Assembly (NCBI GenBank): GCA_902373525.1
Contig: CABKMN010000032.1
Span: 1-27,001 of the forward strand
Length of the DNA stretch: 27,001 nucleotides
Direction: 5' to 3'
Source of the DNA: an uncultured Bilophila sp.
GTDB lineage: Bacteria > Desulfobacterota > Desulfovibrionia > Desulfovibrionales > Desulfovibrionaceae
Both the position numbers and the translations under genes were made by a program. The notes beneath the pieces were generated by a model that saw only the letters and a program-made list of their open reading frames with translations, was not told the origin of the DNA and made no database searches. Shown piece by piece: positions 16,356 through 23,845 of the stretch. Positions within the stretch are counted from its first letter, which is position 1. Each line of letters begins with the position of its first letter.

Positions 16356-16568
16356 TTAATGACTTTCCGTCACGGCCTCTTCGCCGTGCCCCTCGCCGGA
16401 ACACGCGGTGCGGCAGGTGTCCCACACGGAGCGCAGGATCACGTAGCCCACGCCGGTGCCGATCACGAACAGCACGAGGTACAGAACCCCGAAAAAGACC
16501 GCGAAGTCGGGGGACCACCACGGAATGTCCTGAGGCAGGGGGCTGTGGATGGTTTCGCCGTGCAACAT
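16356..16568 (-). CDS. Small single-pass membrane protein of unknown function
   Basis: A 70-residue protein with one strong hydrophobic helix (FAVFFGVLYLVLFVIGTGVGYVIL, about residues 22-45), a short polar N-terminus with PWWSPD and a C-terminal cytoplasmic-type tail with two cysteines (TCRTACSG). No family is recognised. AAGGAG sits 7 nt before the ATG and directly after the stop of the HU gene, 11 bp away, so the two are co-transcribed and probably coupled in translation. Tail features do not reveal a function. Confidence 0.75.
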   Translation of the reverse strand: MLHGETIHSPLPQDIPWWSPDFAVFFGVLYLVLFVIGTGVGYVILRSVWDTCRTACSGEGHGEEAVTESH

Positions 16569-16579
16569 CTGCTTTCTCC

Positions 16580-16855
16580 TTACTTGTTTAGAGCGTCCTT
16601 GAGCATCTTGCCGGGACGGAAGCGCACCACCTTCGAGGCCGCGATGGTGATGACGTCTCCGGTGCGGGGATTGCGTCCCTGACGTTCCTGACGCGTCTCC
16701 GCGGCGAACGTGCCGAAACCGGTCAAGGTGAGTTTGCCGTCCTCAGCCAGCATTTCCTGAATGGAATCAAGCATGGCGTTGAGGGAACGTTCCGCGGCCG
16801 CTTTGGTCATGTTGGCCCTGGCCGCAATCTGTGCGACGAGATCTGCCTTGGTCAT
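16580..16855 (-). CDS. Nucleoid protein HU (HU-beta type)
   Basis: A 91-residue histone-like protein that bends and compacts DNA as a dimer. The N-terminal helices (KADLVAQIAARANMTKAAAERSLNAMLDSIQEML), the turn LTLTGFGTF, the DNA-contacting arm RQGRNPRTGDVITIAAS and the C-terminal VRFRPGKMLKDALN fit HU/HupB very well and fit IHF less well. Of two adjacent ATGs, the second (16855) gives the better spacing to AAGGAG and the standard MTKADLV start. A promoter is placed at 16896-16924. The small membrane-protein gene follows closely. Confidence 0.93.
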   Translation of the reverse strand: MTKADLVAQIAARANMTKAAAERSLNAMLDSIQEMLAEDGKLTLTGFGTFAAETRQERQGRNPRTGDVITIAASKVVRFRPGKMLKDALNK

Positions 16856-16895
16856 CATCGACTCCTTGCACGTTTCGGACTGCGGAAGACAAGAC

Positions 16896-16924
16896 ATGGT
16901 ACACCACCGCGACCCGTTCCGCAA
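16896..16924 (-). promoter_or_regulatory. Putative promoter of the HU gene
   Basis: On the minus strand TTGCGG (16919-16924), 17 bp, TACCAT (16896-16901), giving a leader of about 35 nt. Confidence 0.5.
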
Positions 16925-17046
16925 TCGCACCCGCCGTCGCAGGGCCACGCCGTCCACGGCGCAACGCCCTTTGATCATGGGGCATTCTTTATGGGGACAA
17001 AACTGGTTTCGCCGTCTTTCTGGTCAATCATGTTTTGGCGGCGAAG

Positions 17047-17844
17047 TCAACTCTCCGAACGCCCGAACGCCTCGGCAAGTTGCTGGAATTGCGCCGGAGA
17101 AAGCGTCTCGGGCCGCGCCTCCGGGGCGATGCCGAGCCCTTCGAGCACGGCGGCGGGGTCCGCCCGGCCCGCGCGCCGCAGGATGGACTGCAACTGCTTG
17201 CGCCGGAGCTGGAAGCAGACCTTGAGCATCGCGGACAGCGCCTCGGGGTTCTTCGGGTGCCGGTCCTTCGGCAGGGGCACGAACGTGACCACGGCGGAAT
17301 CCACCTTCGGCGGGGGATTGAACGCGCCGGGACCGACCACGAAGCCCCACTCCACGCGCACGTAGCTCTGAATCCAGACCGACAGCGCGCCGTAATCTTT
17401 CGTGCCCGGCACGGCGTACAGCCGCTCGGCGACTTCCTTCTGGATCATGAAGACCGCCCGCGTCAGCTCGGGGGTGCGGGAGACGATGTCCCACATGAGC
17501 GGAGAGGCGACGTTGTACGGAAGGTTGCTGATGATCTTCCACGGCCCTTCGAGCGATTCCCACGGGAAGGCCAGCGCGTCGTCGTTGAGCACTTCCACGG
17601 CGGGCGGGGCGGGCCGCTCCAGTTCGGCGTGGTGGGCCGCCCAGTAGCCGTCCTTCTCGATGAGCCGGAACCGGGCCGGGCCGCGTTCGTGGATGATGCC
17701 GGTGATCGCTCCGGGTCCGGGCCCGATCTCCAGCACCCTGTCCTCCGACGTGATCCGCAGGAGGTCCACGATGCGCGCCGAGGTTTTGGCGTCCTTCAAA
17801 AAATGTTGTCCAAGGCTTTTCTTGGCTCGCGGTGCTGCTGTCAA
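17047..17844 (-). CDS. rsmA: 16S rRNA (A1518/A1519) dimethyltransferase RsmA (KsgA)
   Basis: A 265-residue enzyme that dimethylates two adjacent adenines near the 3' end of 16S rRNA, a checkpoint of 30S assembly. Motifs: KKSLGQHFL (8-16), SAM-binding LEIGPGPGAIT (38-48), acidic E63 in RLIEKD, catalytic NLPYN (107-111), and the family's MIQKEVAERL and NPPPKVDSAVV. The start codon is TTG (17844) with AAGGAG 5 nt upstream; no better ATG exists at the right place. It has its own promoter at 17893-17920 and reads toward the HU gene, 191 bp away. Confidence 0.96.
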   Translation of the reverse strand: MTAAPRAKKSLGQHFLKDAKTSARIVDLLRITSEDRVLEIGPGPGAITGIIHERGPARFRLIEKDGYWAAHHAELERPAPPAVEVLNDDALAFPWESLEGPWKIISNLPYNVASPLMWDIVSRTPELTRAVFMIQKEVAERLYAVPGTKDYGALSVWIQSYVRVEWGFVVGPGAFNPPPKVDSAVVTFVPLPKDRHPKNPEALSAMLKVCFQLRRKQLQSILRRAGRADPAAVLEGLGIAPEARPETLSPAQFQQLAEAFGRSES

Positions 17845-17892
17845 AACGGCTCCTTGCGCGGTTCGGCGAAACGCTTTTCCAGTGAAGCGGAA

Positions 17893-17920
17893 ATCCTACC
17901 CGTTTCGCCCCGGCTGTCAA
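17893..17920 (-). promoter_or_regulatory. Putative promoter of rsmA
   Basis: On the minus strand TTGACA (17915-17920), 16 bp, TAGGAT (17893-17898). The -35 is a perfect consensus. Confidence 0.65.
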
Positions 17921-18041
17921 TCGCCCCGCCCGTCCTTTTCCCCTCTTTTTGCTCAAAAAAACACAAGCGCGCACGCCCCGCCCCGCCGCCGGGCCCGGCT
18001 CCCGGGAAAAGGCACGCAACCACGCCGAGGAAAAGACCCCC

Positions 18042-18071
18042 TTGACATATATGGAGACTACTCCCTATGAC
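18042..18071 (+). promoter_or_regulatory. Putative promoter of the class-II EF-G gene
   Basis: Consensus TTGACA (18042-18047), 18 bp, TATGAC (18066-18071). It leaves a leader of about 145 nt. Confidence 0.6.
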
Positions 18072-18089
18072 AAACGGTAAGAACAGATC

Positions 18090-18132
18090 GAAAGCGGGCC
18101 CGACGCGTCGGGCCTCCAGCAAGATCGCTTTC
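18090..18132 (+). promoter_or_regulatory. Structured 5' leader of the class-II EF-G gene
   Basis: An outer stem GAAAGCG (18090-18096) with CGCTTTC (18126-18132) encloses an 18-bp perfect palindrome (18097-18114, GGCCCGACGCGTCGGGCC). A second GC-rich hairpin (CCTCCGGGAGG, about 18169-18179) follows before the ribosome-binding site AGGAGAGG. It matches no riboswitch that I recognise. It may affect message stability or translation. Confidence 0.45.
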
Positions 18133-18221
18133 CCACGCCCCCTCGCGCGGGAGCCATAAAGGCAATCCCTCCGGGAGGTCCCGGAAGGTATTGGAAACAC
18201 CCATAGAAGCAGGAGAGGACT

Positions 18222-20288
18222 ATGTCCAAAGCCTTGGATAGCCAGCGAACCTACGCCCTGATCGGTACAGGCGGCTGCGGAAAAACCTCACTGGCGGAAA
18301 TGCTGCTCTTCCAGAGCGGCGTCATCAACCGTCTGGGAGCCATTGAAGAAGGCACGACCACTCTTGATTACGAACCGGAAGAAATCAAGCGCCGCGGCTC
18401 CATCCAGCCCGGTTTCGCCACCTTCCTCTGGAACAAGGATCGCCACTTCCTCATGGACGTGCCCGGCGACACGAACTTCACCGGTGACCTCCCCTACCTG
18501 CTGATGGGCGTCGACGCAGCCGTCCTCGTCATCGACGCCGTCGACGGCGTCCGCCCCCTGACCCGCCGCATCTGGAACGCCGCCCGCGAAGCCGCGCTGC
18601 CCTCCATCGTGTTCATCAATAAAATGGATCGCGACCGCGCCGACTTCGACATGGCCTACAACGGCCTTTCCGCCGTGCTCGGCATGAAGCCCGTCACCCT
18701 GTACATGCCCATCACCGACGGCGAAGCCTTCGTCGGCGTGGTGGACATCCTCGGCGGCAAGGCCCTCATGTTCGGGGAGAACGGCGCGACGACCGAAGCG
18801 CTCATTCCCGACGCCCTCGCCGACGAAGCCGCCCTCCTGCACGACACCACCGTCGAAAACATCGCCGAGTCCGACGAAGAGCTGATGGAAAAATACCTTG
18901 AGGAAGGTTCCCTTTCCGCCGAAGACATCGCCTCCGGCCTGCGCAAGGGCGTGCTCAACGGCAGCCTGACCCCGGTGGTCGTGGGCTCCTCGCTGGAAAA
19001 CAAGGGCGGACGCGAACTGCTCGACGCCGTCGCCCGCCTGTTCCCCTCTCCGCTCGAACGTCCCGCCTTCCTCGACGCCGACGGCAACGAACGCGCCTCC
19101 ACGGACGAAGGCCCCGCCGCCTGCCTCGTCTTCAAGACCATTGCGGACCCGTTCTCGGGCCAGCTCAATATGGTGCGCGTGCTCTCCGGGACCATCAGCT
19201 CGGATTCCACGCTCAAGAACATGCGGACCGAAGAGCCCGAACGCCTCGGCACGCTCATCTATCTTGACGGCAAAACGCAGACCCCCTGCAAGGATACGCT
19301 CGGCCCCGGCGCGATCATCGCCGTCGGCAAGCTCAAGAATACCCGCACCGGCGACACCCTGTGCGACGAAAAGGCGCCCTTCGTGGCCGCCATGCCGCAA
19401 CTGGCCCCGCAGCTGATCACCTTCGCCCTCGCGCCCAAGGAAAAGGGCGACGAAGACAAGGTCTATTCCGCCGTGCAGAAGCTGCTGGACGAAGACGTGA
19501 CCCTGAAACTGGGCCGCGACGACGAATCCGGCGACATCCTGCTGTCCGGCATGGGCCAGCTGCACATCGAAACCGCCGTGGAACGGGCCAAGCGCCGCTA
19601 CAAGGTGGAAATCCTGCTCAAGACGCCCAAGGTTCCCTATCGTGAAACCGTGCGCGGCAAGGTGCAGGTGCAGGGCCGCCACAAGAAGCAGAGCGGCGGA
19701 CGCGGTCAGTTCGGCGACTGCTGGATCGAAATGGAAGGTCTGCCGCGCGGTTCCGGCTATGTGTTCGAGGACGCCATCGTCGGCGGCGCGATCCCGCGCA
19801 ACTACATCCCGGCCATCGACAAGGGCATTCAGGAAACCGCCGCACGCGGCTTCATCGCCGGCTGCCCGGTCGTGGACTTCAAGGTGCGCCTCTACGACGG
19901 CAGCTACCACACCGTGGACTCCTCGGAAATGGCCTTCAAGGTCGCCGGTTCGCTGGCCTTCAAGAAGGCGCTTGAATCCCTGAAGCCCGTACTGCTCGAA
20001 CCCATCGTGCTCCTCTCCGTCTCCGTGCCGGACGAGTACATGGGCGACGTCATCGGCGATCTGTCCTCGCGCCGCGGCAAGGTCCTCGGCTCCGACTCTC
20101 AGGTCGGCATCACGGAAATCAAGGCCCACATCCCCATGAGCGAAGTGCTCCGCTACGCGCCCGAGCTTCGTTCCATCACCGGCGGTCAGGGCGTGTTCAC
20201 GATGGAATTCGACCACTACGAAGAGGCTCCGCAGCCCGTGGTCGACAAGGTCGTCGCCGAACACCAGAAGACCAAGGCCGAAGAATAA
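18222..20288 (+). CDS. EF-G paralogue, class II (divergent GTPase switch regions)
   Basis: A 688-residue relative of elongation factor G. The P-loop is IGTGGCGKTS (14-23) where EF-G has AHIDAGKT. Switch I lacks RGITI (RRGSIQPGF, 57-65). The switch II motif is DVPGDTNF (79-86), with aspartate D83 where the catalytic histidine normally stands. NKMD (133-136) is kept. Domain IV is typical of EF-G: KKQSGGRGQFGDCWIE, then DGSYHTVDSSEMAFKVAG with the tip histidine. This pattern matches the EF-G-2 group known from Thermus and others. The ATG follows GGAGAGGACT. It has its own promoter and a long leader. The exact role is unsettled in the family; weak or altered GTPase activity is inferred. Confidence 0.88.
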   Translation: MSKALDSQRTYALIGTGGCGKTSLAEMLLFQSGVINRLGAIEEGTTTLDYEPEEIKRRGSIQPGFATFLWNKDRHFLMDVPGDTNFTGDLPYLLMGVDAAVLVIDAVDGVRPLTRRIWNAAREAALPSIVFINKMDRDRADFDMAYNGLSAVLGMKPVTLYMPITDGEAFVGVVDILGGKALMFGENGATTEALIPDALADEAALLHDTTVENIAESDEELMEKYLEEGSLSAEDIASGLRKGVLNGSLTPVVVGSSLENKGGRELLDAVARLFPSPLERPAFLDADGNERASTDEGPAACLVFKTIADPFSGQLNMVRVLSGTISSDSTLKNMRTEEPERLGTLIYLDGKTQTPCKDTLGPGAIIAVGKLKNTRTGDTLCDEKAPFVAAMPQLAPQLITFALAPKEKGDEDKVYSAVQKLLDEDVTLKLGRDDESGDILLSGMGQLHIETAVERAKRRYKVEILLKTPKVPYRETVRGKVQVQGRHKKQSGGRGQFGDCWIEMEGLPRGSGYVFEDAIVGGAIPRNYIPAIDKGIQETAARGFIAGCPVVDFKVRLYDGSYHTVDSSEMAFKVAGSLAFKKALESLKPVLLEPIVLLSVSVPDEYMGDVIGDLSSRRGKVLGSDSQVGITEIKAHIPMSEVLRYAPELRSITGGQGVFTMEFDHYEEAPQPVVDKVVAEHQKTKAEE

Positions 20289-20294
20289 AAGAAA

Positions 20295-20367
20295 CGCCTC
20301 CGGCGGCAAGGGAGGGCTACCGCCCCCCTTTGACCCCCTTGTCCGGGGGGAATGATTCCCCCCGGAC
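20295..20367 (+). repeat. GC-rich inverted repeat after the class-II EF-G gene
   Basis: GTCCGGGGGGAA (20341-20352) pairs perfectly with TTCCCCCCGGAC (20356-20367) around TGA. Just before it stands the 19-bp word ACGCCTCCGGCGGCAAGGG (20295-20313), also found at 12633-12651. The shared word suggests an intergenic repeat of this genome. Confidence 0.55.
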
Positions 20368-20377
20368 CCCCTCGGGG

Positions 20378-20433
20378 GCGAAAGAAAGAGGTCCGATCCC
20401 GGCTTATGCCGGAATCGGACCTCTTTCTTTCGC
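20378..20433. terminator. Very long hairpin, probable terminator of the class-II EF-G gene
   Basis: A perfect 20-bp outer stem (20378-20397 with 20414-20433), one C-A mismatch, then 5 bp more, closed by the loop TTAT. The stem carries AAAGAAAGAG on the left and CTCTTTCTTT on the right. It lies 90 nt after the stop, beyond the GC-rich inverted repeat. Confidence 0.65.
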
Positions 20434-20709
20434 TTCCGAACGCCGCGGGTTGCTCCACTTTGAAAGATGAAGAGAAAACGCTTGGGGCACTCTATGGTAC
20501 TTTAGAGAACCATATGCCGCCTTTTGCGATTTTCTCTCCCCCCACGTAACAATCCCGACCTTTTTTTGAAACAATCCGCCGCCCCGTTCACCATTCGTTT
20601 TTTGTTACCTACAAGAAACATTGTACATCTGATCTTTTTCCATACCTTGCCTCCTCCAAAAACCAAAATCCCCTTCCCGGCATTCCATCAACAGGGAACG
20701 CCGGGAACA
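20434..20709. other. Non-coding, relatively AT-rich stretch
   Basis: Clearly poorer in GC than the flanks, with T and A runs (TTTTTTT near 20561, CGTTTTTTGTT near 20598) and a small inverted repeat TATGGT...ACCATA (about 20493-20514). No reading frame here resembles a protein. It may be remnant or recently acquired DNA between two converging genes. Confidence 0.4.
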
Positions 20710-20816
20710 GGGATTCGATAAGGTCGAAAGTCTTTGAAGGAGGAGGGGTGGAGTTTGAGGAGGTGAGGAGGAAACGTTCTCCAGAAAGTTTCCTCCTCCC
20801 CTCCTCAATGCTTCAA
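20710..20816 (-). repeat. Gene-end repeat element (copy after pfpI)
   Basis: Contains GGATTCGATAAGGTCGAAAG and TCTTTGAAGG, matching the copies at 1-106 and 285-387, plus the hairpin at 20756-20807. Outer pairing TTGAAG (20734-20739) with CTTCAA (20811-20816) encloses the hairpin, as in the folE2 copy. Confidence 0.65.
20756..20807 (-). terminator. Long stem-loop terminator of pfpI
   Basis: The arms 20756-20780 and 20783-20807 pair over 25 positions with two mismatches and a 2-nt loop. It starts 9-10 nt after the pfpI stop. The core GGAAAC.TTCT / AGAA.GTTTCC is shared with the folE2 and infB hairpins. Confidence 0.65.
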
Positions 20817-21404
20817 TTACGCTTCGATCTTCGTCCCAAGAAGTTTCAGGAAAGCGGCCATCCAGTCGGGGTGCCCGGTCCAGGCGGGGCTGGTCACGAG
20901 ATGCCCGTCGACGACGGCGTTGCTGAAGGTCGCATTGGGGGCGCACCAAGTCCCCCCGGCGGCGATGACTTCAGGCATCACGGCGGGATAGGCCGTGCTG
21001 GAACGGCCTTTCAGCACTCCGGCGGGAGCGAGCAACTGCGGGCCGTGGCAGATGGCGGCGATGGGCTTCTTGGCCTCGTCCATCGCGCGGACGATGTCGA
21101 TGACGCGCTGATCCAGACGCAGATACTCGGGCGCGCGCCCGCCGGGCACCACCAGCCCGTCGTAGGCGGCGGGATCGACGGCGTCGAAGTCCGCGTTGAT
21201 CATGAAGTTGTGCCCGCGCTTTTCGGAATAGGTCTGCTGCCCTTCAAAATCATGCACGGCGGTCGCCACGGTGTCGCCGGGCTTCTTGCCGGGGCTGACC
21301 ACGTCGACGTCATGCCCCACCATCAGAAGCATCTGGTACGGGACCATGAGTTCGTAGTCTTCAACGAAATCACCGGCAAGGATGAGGATTTTCTTTTTCG
21401 CCAT
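20817..21404 (-). CDS. DJ-1/PfpI family protein
   Basis: A 195-residue cytoplasmic protein of the DJ-1/PfpI superfamily (glutamine-amidotransferase-like fold). The nucleophile elbow AAICHGPQLL places C119 next to H120, and the upstream acidic residue E15 or E18 (GDFVEDYEL) and GLVVPGGRAPEYLR fit the PfpI/YhbO group. Members have been described as proteases, chaperones, or deglycases/glyoxalases protecting against methylglyoxal; the exact activity here is not deducible. The ATG at 21404 has AAGGAG 8 nt upstream and gives the normal N-terminus KKKILILAGDFVED, although the frame extends to 21497. Promoter at 21438-21466; a gene-end stem-loop follows. It is a single-gene unit converging on the EF-G paralogue. 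Confidence 0.93.
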   Translation of the reverse strand: MAKKKILILAGDFVEDYELMVPYQMLLMVGHDVDVVSPGKKPGDTVATAVHDFEGQQTYSEKRGHNFMINADFDAVDPAAYDGLVVPGGRAPEYLRLDQRVIDIVRAMDEAKKPIAAICHGPQLLAPAGVLKGRSSTAYPAVMPEVIAAGGTWCAPNATFSNAVVDGHLVTSPAWTGHPDWMAAFLKLLGTKIEA

Positions 21405-21437
21405 GTCGTTGCTCCTTGGGTTCGGGTTGATGGTTTG

Positions 21438-21466
21438 AGTGTATGATCCGCCGGGACCGCGCGCAA
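21438..21466 (-). promoter_or_regulatory. Putative promoter of pfpI
   Basis: On the minus strand TTGCGC (21461-21466), 17 bp, TACACT (21438-21443), giving a leader of about 25-30 nt. Confidence 0.45.
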
Positions 21467-21516
21467 GGATAAAGAAACGAAAATCCCCGGCACGCATGGC
21501 GAAAACGGGTTTTCCC

Positions 21517-21545
21517 TTGACAACCGGAAAAAGAATCGCTATTTG
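21517..21545 (+). promoter_or_regulatory. Putative promoter of the rimP-nusA-rnpM-infB operon
   Basis: Consensus TTGACA (21517-21522), 17 bp, TATTTG (21540-21545). The start would be near 21552, leaving a leader of about 150 nt that holds the hairpins at 21591-21644. Confidence 0.6.
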
Positions 21546-21590
21546 GATGCCTGCGGAAGAAAAAGGCGACTTTTCCTTCTCATCCTGTCT

Positions 21591-21644
21591 GACCGCGACC
21601 GAGCGGTCCTACTGGGGTGGCCTGATGACGGCCCCCTTTTTTTT
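21591..21644 (+). terminator. Leader terminator/attenuator before rimP
   Basis: A first hairpin GACCGC (21591-21596) with GCGGTC (21603-21608) is followed by a second: GGCC (21619-21622) with GGCC (21630-21633), extended by GGG with CCC past a bulged T, and then eight T residues (21637-21644). This is a textbook intrinsic terminator lying between the operon promoter and the rimP ATG at 21704. No gene ends just upstream, so it should terminate leader transcripts and thereby regulate the operon. Confidence 0.65.
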
Positions 21645-21703
21645 ATGCCGAGCCCCGTTTGAAAAACAGCAACGACGGGGCGTTACGGAGTACGACAAGA
21701 CGC

Positions 21704-22317
21704 ATGAGTCAACCCGATAGAATCGAATTCATCACCGAACTGGTCACCCCTCTGGCGGCGTCCCTCGGACTCGCGGTCTGGGGTGTTGAAATCGGCGGCG
21801 CGGCCCGCCCCATCGCCCGGATTTACGTGGACGTCCTTCCCGGCGCCGAACCCGCCCCCTCCGAAACCTCCGAGACGGACGAACTGCTCCCGCAGGGCGT
21901 CACCATCGACCAGTGCGCGGAACTGTCCCGGCTGGCGGGCCTCGCCCTCGACGTCGAAGACCCCTTCGCCTCCAACTGGACGCTCGAAATTTCCTCTCCG
22001 GGGCTCCAGCGCCCCTTCTTCCAAATCGATCAGTTGAAGGGCTACGTGGGCCGCGAACTGGATGTGGTCCTCGCCGCGCCTCTGGACACCTGGCCGGGCC
22101 GCAAGAAATTTTCCGGCATCCTGACCGCCGTGGCCGACGAGGAGTTCACCCTCGCCCTGCCCGCCGCGACCCGGAAGGCCGAAGACCCGGAAGACGTCAC
22201 CATCGCCTGGCCCTTTGTGCGCAAGGCAACCCTCATCCATCATTTCCCCGAACCGGGCAAAAAGCCGGGCGGGAAGAAAGACTCCAAAGATTCAAGGGGC
22301 ACACGCGGAGGCGCTGC

Positions 22318-22321
<4 letters not shown>
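21704..22321 (+). CDS. rimP: Ribosome maturation factor RimP
   Basis: A 205-residue protein needed for 30S subunit maturation. The N-terminal domain has ITELVTPLAASLGLAVWGVEI and ARIYVDV. The middle has TIDQCAELSRLAGLALDVEDPF and the signature LEISSPGLQRPFF, followed by a C-terminal SH3-like domain (FSGILTAVADEEFTLAL). The Lys/Gly/Asp-rich tail (from about residue 185) is longer than in many homologues. The ATG at 21704 starts the conserved part; an ATG 15 codons earlier lies close to the terminator hairpin. Its stop overlaps the nusA start (ATGA). First gene of the conserved rimP-nusA-ylxR-infB operon. Confidence 0.95.
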
Positions 22322-23619
<1,298 letters not shown>

Positions 23620-23620
23620 C

Positions 23621-23842
23621 ATGGACCGGGGGCATGTGCCCACCCGGATGTGCGCCATCTGCAGGCGGCGCATGCCCAAACAGGAGCTCGTGCGCCATGT
23701 TCTGTCCCCGCAGGGGGGGGAATTTCTGGTCGATGAGAGCCAAACCCAGCCCGGACGCGGCTGGTATGTATGCTCGGAAACGGCCTGCCGGGAAAAATTC
23801 CGGCGGTTCCGCACAGGCGGGCGGAAGCGTAAGGGAGATTAG
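23621..23842 (+). CDS. YlxR family RNA-binding protein (RnpM)
   Basis: A 73-residue basic protein of the YlxR family, one base after the nusA stop. It contains the family motifs RMCAICRRRMPKQELVRHV and GRGWYVC. Cysteines C11, C14, C51 and C56 could bind a metal, although not all family members have them. In Bacillus subtilis the homologue was shown to bind RNase P RNA and was renamed RnpM; a similar role here is inference. It ends 3 bases before infB, in the standard nusA-ylxR-infB order. Confidence 0.9.
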   Translation: MDRGHVPTRMCAICRRRMPKQELVRHVLSPQGGEFLVDESQTQPGRGWYVCSETACREKFRRFRTGGRKRKGD

Positions 23843-23845
23843 TGC

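Larger units (their letters stand above)
17845..18221. other. Divergent intergenic region between rsmA and the class-II EF-G gene
   Basis: No gene is seen in this 377-bp gap. It carries a minus-strand promoter for rsmA, a plus-strand promoter for the EF-G paralogue, a 7-residue A run (about 17956-17962), and a long structured leader downstream of the plus-strand promoter. Confidence 0.6.

Noticed and set aside
21545..21704. A tRNA (metY) before rimP as in E. coli
   Set aside because: No cloverleaf, T-loop GTTC or CCA end was found; the region holds only two hairpins and a T run.
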